From Sphingopyxis sp. BSN-002 (GTDB taxonomy: Bacteria; Pseudomonadota; Alphaproteobacteria; Sphingomonadales; Sphingomonadaceae), in assembly GCF_022024275.1 (NCBI RefSeq), contig NZ_CP091804.1:620001-684000 (forward strand): DNA of 64,000 nt. The letters are read 5' to 3'. Position 1 is the stretch's first letter, and each line of letters opens with the position of its first letter. The notes under the pieces are model-generated. The model saw only the letters and a list, made by a program, of their open reading frames with translations, did not search any database and was not told the origin of the DNA. Positions 59,532-64,000 of this stretch are shown one piece after another. The position numbers were made by a program, and so were the translations under genes.

Positions 59532-60989
59532 ATGACGCAGGCCTTTTTCGACCATCCCTTTCTGTCGGGACATCACCAGCCGGTGCGGTTCGAGGCGACC
59601 GCGCCCGACCTGATCGTTGACGGTGAAATCCCCGCCGACCTCGTCGGCGTATTCTATCGCAACGGCCCCGAGCCGCTCTATCCGACGCGCGAGGGCGAGT
59701 ATCACTGGTTCGACGGCGACGGCATGGTCTATGCCTTCCACATCGCCGATGGCCGCGCCTCGATGCTCAACCGCTGGGTGAAGACCGAGAAGTTCGAGCT
59801 GGAACGGGCGGCGGGCAAGCGCCTGTTCGGCCTCTTCGGCAACCCGATGACCGCCGATCCGTCGGTCGCGGGCAAACGCTATAACACCGGCAACACCAAC
59901 ATCATCGTCCATGGCGGCAAGCTGCTCGCGCTGATGGAGGGGGCGCCCGCGGTCGAACTCGACCCGCGCACGCTCGATACGCTGGGCGAGGAACATTATG
60001 GCGGGACGATCACCTCGACCTTCTCCGCTCATCCCAAGATCGACCATTATACCGGCGAGCTCGTCAACATCGGAGCGATGATCAACGGTCCGATGGGCGC
60101 GGCGCAGATCCGCTACGACGTGATCGCCGCCGACGGCAGTGTGCGCAAGGCCGAGGTCATCGACATGCCGCACAACGCGCTGATGCACACCTTTTTCCTG
60201 ACCGAGAATTGGGTCGTCTTTCCGGTGATCCCGATCGATGTCGATCTGGGCCGCGCGATGAAGGGCGGCCCGATGACCGCGTGGGTCAACGACCGCCCGA
60301 CGAAATTCGCGCTAATGCCGCGCGAGGGATCGGCGAGCGACATCCGCTGGTTCGACTATGAGCCGCGCCACATGTTCCACGAACTCAACGTCTGGGAACA
60401 GGACGGCAAGATCATCGCCGACGTCGCCGCCGCGAACGGAACCGCCCTCTTCCCCGACGAGACGGGAGTGAAGAAAACCCATGGTGACACGCAACAGAGC
60501 CTCCGCCGCTGGACGATCGATCCCGGCACCAACGGCAACGGGACGTGGATCAAGGAAGAGACGCTCAACGACCGCGACATCCAGTTCCCGCGCCCCGACG
60601 ATCGCTTCATGACGCGCGCCTCGCGCCACAGCTTCGCGAACATCAACCTCAACAGCCGCGACGGCCGCGCCGAGGGGATGGACGCCGTGCTGCGCTTCGA
60701 CACGGTCAGCGGCAAGGAGGACTATTATCATTTCGGCAACGGCGCCTCGTGCGGCGAGCTGATCTTCGCGCCGAAGATGGGCGCCGCGGGCGAAGGCGAC
60801 GGCTATGCGATGACGCTCGTGCACCGCGCAGGCGCGGCGACGAGCGAGCTGGCGATCTTCGACGCACTCGACATTGCGGCGGGTCCGGTCGCGACGGTGC
60901 ATGTCCCGTTCCGCGTGCCGTCGGGTTTCCATTGCAATTTCTATGCTGCCGACTCCAGTCTCTACCGACAGGCGTTCAGCGCAGCATAA
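59532..60989 (+). CDS. Carotenoid cleavage oxygenase family, lignostilbene dioxygenase-like
   Basis: A 485-residue Fe(II) dioxygenase that cleaves a C=C bond to two carbonyls. The four iron His candidates are His167 (FSAHPKID), His219 (NALMHTFF), His283 (RHMFHELN) and His467 (SGFHCNFY). FDGDGMV, NTGNTNIIVHGGKLLALMEGAP and FSAHPKID follow the lignostilbene dioxygenase (LSD) pattern. However, the residues aligned with LSD Tyr101 and Lys134, which bind the phenolic hydroxyl, are Phe102 and Met135 (numbering of LSD from memory); Phe60 matches LSD Phe59. It is probably not a 4-hydroxystilbene cleaver. It forms an operon with the acyl-CoA synthetase 13 bases downstream. Confidence 0.9.
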   Translation: MTQAFFDHPFLSGHHQPVRFEATAPDLIVDGEIPADLVGVFYRNGPEPLYPTREGEYHWFDGDGMVYAFHIADGRASMLNRWVKTEKFELERAAGKRLFGLFGNPMTADPSVAGKRYNTGNTNIIVHGGKLLALMEGAPAVELDPRTLDTLGEEHYGGTITSTFSAHPKIDHYTGELVNIGAMINGPMGAAQIRYDVIAADGSVRKAEVIDMPHNALMHTFFLTENWVVFPVIPIDVDLGRAMKGGPMTAWVNDRPTKFALMPREGSASDIRWFDYEPRHMFHELNVWEQDGKIIADVAAANGTALFPDETGVKKTHGDTQQSLRRWTIDPGTNGNGTWIKEETLNDRDIQFPRPDDRFMTRASRHSFANINLNSRDGRAEGMDAVLRFDTVSGKEDYYHFGNGASCGELIFAPKMGAAGEGDGYAMTLVHRAGAATSELAIFDALDIAAGPVATVHVPFRVPSGFHCNFYAADSSLYRQAFSAA

Positions 60990-61002
60990 GGGAGCGAAAC
61001 GG

Positions 61003-62565
61003 GTGAAGGTCGCAGCATTTGAACGCGTCGCCGATGTTGCGCGCCGGAACGGTCAGGAAAGACCTGACAAGATTCTCTTCCACTTCGAAGGGCGGGCGAC
61101 GAGCTACGCCGACTTCGACGCGAACAGCAGCCGCGCCGCGAACGGGCTGATCGCGCTCGGCCTGAAGCCCGACGACCGCGTCGCCTATCTCGGCAAGAAC
61201 AGCGATCTCTATTTCGAGCTGGTGATGGCGGTCGCCAAGGCCGGGGGCGTGATGACGCCGGTCAACTGGCGGCTCGCGGTGCCCGAGATCGCATGGATCA
61301 TCGACAATTGCGCCGCGCGCATTTTGTGCGTCGGTCCAGAATTCGTCGATCTCGTCGCAGCGAACCGCGCCGCCTTCCCAGGCGTCGAGCATGTGATCGC
61401 GAGCGAAGGCGATTATAGCGCCTGGCGCGACAGCTTCCCCGCCACCGACCCCAACATCGCGCGCGGCGAAACCGATGCGGTGATCCAGATGTACACCTCG
61501 GGCACCACCGGCAAACCCAAGGGCGCGGTGCTCACCAACGGATCGGTGCTGCGCTCGAAGCTCGACCGCGATCCCGCGCTGCAGGCCGACTGGGAGCGGT
61601 GGGAGGAAGGCGATGTCGGGCTGGTCGCCATGCCCTGCTTCCATATCGGCGGCACCGGATACGGCATCACCGTGATGACCAACGGCGCGACCGGCGTGAT
61701 CACCCGCGAGTTCGACCCCGGCGGGGTGCTCGACCTGATCGAGGCCTATGGCATCTCGAAAATCTTCATGGTGCCCGCCGCGATGCAGATCATCGTCAAC
61801 CAGCCGCGGGCGCGCGAGGTCGATTTCTCGCGGCTCCGCCACATCGCCTATGGCGCCTCGCCGATCCCGCTCGACCTGCTGCGCCAGTGCATCGACGTCT
61901 TCCAGTGCGGTTTCGTCCAGATGTACGGGATGACCGAGACCTCGGGCACGATCGCCGCGCTGCCGCCCGAGGATCACGACCCCGCGGGCAACGAACGGAT
62001 GCGCTCGGTCGGCAAGCCCTTGCGCGGAGTCGAGATGCAGGTGGTCGATGAGGGCGGCAATCCCCTGCCCCCGCGCGAAATCGGCGAGATCGCGATCCGT
62101 ACGCAGGCGAATATGCGCGAATATTGGGCACGGCCCGAAGCGACCGCGGAAACGATCGACGGCGACGGCTGGCTGCGCACCGGGGATGCCGGCTACACCG
62201 ACGAAGGGGGCTATTTCTACCTCCACGACCGGGTGAAGGACATGATCATTTCGGGCGGCGAGAATGTCTATCCGGCCGAGGTCGAGAATGCGATCTACGG
62301 CCACCCTGCCATCGCCGACGTCGCGGTGGTCGGCGTGCCCGACGACAAATGGGGCGAAGCGGTGAAGGCCTGCGTCGTCCTCCGCGAAGGCCAGAGCGCC
62401 GACGCGAGCGAGATCATCGGCTGGGCGCGGACACGGATCGCGGGCTATAAATGCCCGAAGTCGGTCGACTTCATCCCCGCACTGCCGCGTAACCCGTCGG
62501 GCAAGATCCTTCGCCGCGAACTACGCGCGCCCTATTGGGAAGGGCGCGAGCGGCAGATCAGCTAG
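61003..62565 (+). CDS. AMP-dependent acyl-CoA synthetase
   Basis: A 520-residue ANL-superfamily ligase that adenylates a carboxylic acid and forms its CoA thioester. Motifs are the P-loop YTSGTTGKPKGAVLTNGS, MPCFHIGG, YGASPIP, MYGMTETSG, DGWLRTGDAGY, HDRVKDMIISGGENVYPAEVE and the C-terminal PSGKILRRELR with the catalytic Lys. GTG 61003 follows AAGGGAGCG, 13 bases after the carotenoid oxygenase stop. A likely role is activation of the acid made after oxidation of the aldehyde cleavage product. Its stop overlaps the convergent SDR by eight bases. Confidence 0.93.
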   Translation: MKVAAFERVADVARRNGQERPDKILFHFEGRATSYADFDANSSRAANGLIALGLKPDDRVAYLGKNSDLYFELVMAVAKAGGVMTPVNWRLAVPEIAWIIDNCAARILCVGPEFVDLVAANRAAFPGVEHVIASEGDYSAWRDSFPATDPNIARGETDAVIQMYTSGTTGKPKGAVLTNGSVLRSKLDRDPALQADWERWEEGDVGLVAMPCFHIGGTGYGITVMTNGATGVITREFDPGGVLDLIEAYGISKIFMVPAAMQIIVNQPRAREVDFSRLRHIAYGASPIPLDLLRQCIDVFQCGFVQMYGMTETSGTIAALPPEDHDPAGNERMRSVGKPLRGVEMQVVDEGGNPLPPREIGEIAIRTQANMREYWARPEATAETIDGDGWLRTGDAGYTDEGGYFYLHDRVKDMIISGGENVYPAEVENAIYGHPAIADVAVVGVPDDKWGEAVKACVVLREGQSADASEIIGWARTRIAGYKCPKSVDFIPALPRNPSGKILRRELRAPYWEGRERQIS

Positions 62566-63370
62566 CTTGCAGCTTCGCCATCGCCGCGCCGACTGCGGCG
62601 GCGATGTCGTGCTCCTGCGGATTGCCGCGCAACGCGAGCCCGCCATTGGGCTGCAAATTCTCGCCGGTCACGAACGCCTCGTCGCTCGCCAGCCACAAGC
62701 ATGCGTTGGCGACATCCTGCGACGTGTTGAGCCGCCCCAGCGGATAGCGCGGCAGGAAGGCATCGACGAGTCCCGGCGTCGCGAACGCGCCTTCGGTCAT
62801 CGGCGACTCCGTAAAGGCCGGCGAAACGATATTCGCGCGAATGCCCGCCGCACCGAAGTCGTTGGCGACGCAGCGGATCAGCGCCTCCGACCCGGTCTTG
62901 GTGCCGATATAGGCCGCGTGATTGCTGATCGGCGACCGCGTCGTCGCCGACGAGATCTGGATGATCGACCCGCCGCTCGGATCGTTCGCCAGCATCGCGC
63001 CGACGAACGCCTGCAGGAAATGATGCACGCCGGTGAATTGCAGCGCGACGATGCTCGCGAGTTCCTCCTCGGTCACGTCGAGCAAGGGCTTGAGCAGCCC
63101 CCAGCCGCTGGCGTTCAATGCGACGTCGACCCCGCCCATCTTCGCCTTCGCCGCATCGGCGAGCGCGAAGACCGACGCCTTGTCGGTGATATCGCAGAGC
63201 GCCGCATGGCCGCCGATCTCGGCCGCAAGCACATCGAGCGGTTCGGCCTTGCGCCCCGCGACCATCACCGTCGCGCCCTCGCGCGCGAACAGCCGCGCGG
63301 TCACCTGCGCCATATTTCCCGTCGATGCCGCGCCGATGATGACGGCGCGCTTGCCGACCAGCCTGCCCAT
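62558..63370 (-). CDS. Short-chain dehydrogenase/reductase with atypical cofactor loop
   Basis: A 270-residue SDR. The nucleotide loop reads IIGAASTGNMAQ instead of the classical TGxxxGxG, a variant reminiscent of divergent SDRs. Ser in QISSATTRSPISN and Tyr-x-x-x-Lys in YIGTK are intact, as is LNASGWG in the NAG position. The C-terminus VTGENLQPNGGLAL is followed by a longer helical tail. It lies 12 bases after an MDR gene on the same strand and is in operon with it. Its 3' end overlaps the acyl-CoA synthetase gene. Confidence 0.88.
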   Translation of the reverse strand: MGRLVGKRAVIIGAASTGNMAQVTARLFAREGATVMVAGRKAEPLDVLAAEIGGHAALCDITDKASVFALADAAKAKMGGVDVALNASGWGLLKPLLDVTEEELASIVALQFTGVHHFLQAFVGAMLANDPSGGSIIQISSATTRSPISNHAAYIGTKTGSEALIRCVANDFGAAGIRANIVSPAFTESPMTEGAFATPGLVDAFLPRYPLGRLNTSQDVANACLWLASDEAFVTGENLQPNGGLALRGNPQEHDIAAAVGAAMAKLQAS

Positions 63371-63382
63371 GTCGACCTCCTT

Positions 63383-64000
63383 TTAAAGCTTCAAAAGTTG
63401 CTTGCCGCGGTTCTGGCCGCTGAACAGGCGCTTCAGCGTATCGGGCGCATTTTCGAACCCGTGCTGCACATCTTCGCGATAGTTCAGCCGGCCATCGAGC
63501 ACGAAGCCCTCCAGCCGCTTGCGGATCTCGGGAAACTCGCTCGCCCAGTCGAGCACGATGAAGCCCGCCATCGAGCCCCGGCGAAAGATCAGGTTGAAAT
63601 AATTCTGCGGTCCCGCGGGCAGCGTCCCCATCTCGTAGCGGCTGATCCCGCCGCACACCGCGACGCGCGCGCCGGTCGCGATCTCGCCGAGCATGTCGTT
63701 GAGGATCTTGCCCCCGACATTGTCGAAGATGACGTTCACGCCGCCGGGGCAATGTTCCTTGATCTGGCCGCGGACATTGTCGGCCTTGTAATCGATCGCC
63801 GCGTCGTAACCGGCCTCCTCGACGAGCCAGCGACACTTGTCCTCGCCACCCGCGATGCCGACCGCGCGGCACCCCGCGATCTTCGCGAGCTGGCCGACGA
63901 CCGATCCCGTCGCCCCCGCCGCACCCGACACCAGCACCGTGTCGCCCGCGACCGGGCGCCCGACCTTGAACAGCCCGCAATAGGCGGTGACCCCTGTGGT
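63383..64000 (-). CDS. MDR-family NADP-dependent oxidoreductase (C-terminal part, cut by window edge)
   Basis: The last 205 residues of a zinc-free medium-chain reductase, similar to prostaglandin reductase/CurA-type double-bond reductases. Visible are TGVTAYCGLFKVG, the Rossmann loop VLVSGAAGATGSVVGQLAK, VGIAGGEDKC, FDNVGGKILNDML, VAVCGGISRY and the C-terminal ENAPDTLKRLFSGQNRGKQLLKL. The frame is open to the window edge at 64000. It is followed by the SDR gene on the same strand. Reduction of an alpha,beta-unsaturated carbonyl is the family activity. Confidence 0.9.
   Translation of the reverse strand, partial: TTGVTAYCGLFKVGRPVAGDTVLVSGAAGATGSVVGQLAKIAGCRAVGIAGGEDKCRWLVEEAGYDAAIDYKADNVRGQIKEHCPGGVNVIFDNVGGKILNDMLGEIATGARVAVCGGISRYEMGTLPAGPQNYFNLIFRRGSMAGFIVLDWASEFPEIRKRLEGFVLDGRLNYREDVQHGFENAPDTLKRLFSGQNRGKQLLKL

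Noticed and set aside
59532..62565. Carotenoid biosynthesis cluster
   Set aside because: No phytoene synthase, desaturase or cyclase genes are present; the neighbours are catabolic.

Overview
The window is high-G+C DNA from an alphaproteobacterium, most likely a member of the Sphingomonadales (Sphingopyxis/Sphingomonas-like). I infer this from four STN-less TonB-dependent receptors with EIVVTA/DIVVTA-type TonB boxes, a CTC-type L25, the mreBCD-mrdA-rodA order, an alphaproteobacterial tRNA-Lys(CTT) and dense short-overlap operons. No genus call can be proved without a database search. Genes are tightly packed: no gap exceeds 300 bases, and many neighbours overlap by 4 bases (ATGA/GTGA) or have abutting or overlapping convergent stops.

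Region 1 (1-25.4 kb) is mostly conserved housekeeping DNA with small adaptive inserts. It holds glyQ-glyS (partial); an XRE regulator plus membrane protein behind a perfect 17-bp inverted repeat; two tandem TraB/GumN proteins; rplY-pth; a membrane sulfatase-fold phosphotransferase; a PhoX-family phosphatase with a Pho-box-like site; a serine hydrolase and a CAP protein; ychF; a MerR regulator divergent from a glutaredoxin-MauE fusion across a mer-type operator; a DUF2167 protein; PhoD and a nucleotide pyrophosphatase/phosphodiesterase; mutL; and the elongasome operon mreB-mreC-mreD-mrdA-rodA, ending at tRNA-Lys(CTT).

Region 2 (25.4-64 kb), to the right of the tRNA, contains no housekeeping genes. 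It is a chain of uptake-and-catabolism modules: (a) a TonB receptor-aminotransferase-PfkB kinase-class II aldolase operon, divergent from TetR-MFS; (b) a tandem-TetR fusion divergent from TonB receptor-serine hydrolase-serine hydrolase; (c) a second, larger PhoD and a Tat-exported oligopeptidase B next to a third TonB receptor; (d) esterase-PaiB-acetylpolyamine amidohydrolase, divergent from AraC and an amino acid/polyamine (APC) permease; (e) SDR-old yellow enzyme, ThuA-like protein, GMC oxidoreductase, two SDRs, a fourth TonB receptor, a lignostilbene-dioxygenase-like carotenoid oxygenase, an acyl-CoA synthetase, another SDR and an MDR reductase.

The most noteworthy candidates for undescribed biology are: the MerR/glutaredoxin-MauE pair, which joins a mercury-type operator to a CueR-type metal loop; the aminotransferase-kinase-aldolase pathway; and the lignostilbene-dioxygenase relative that lacks the two residues known to bind the phenol in that family. 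No CRISPR array, insertion sequence, integrase, rRNA or phage gene was seen.
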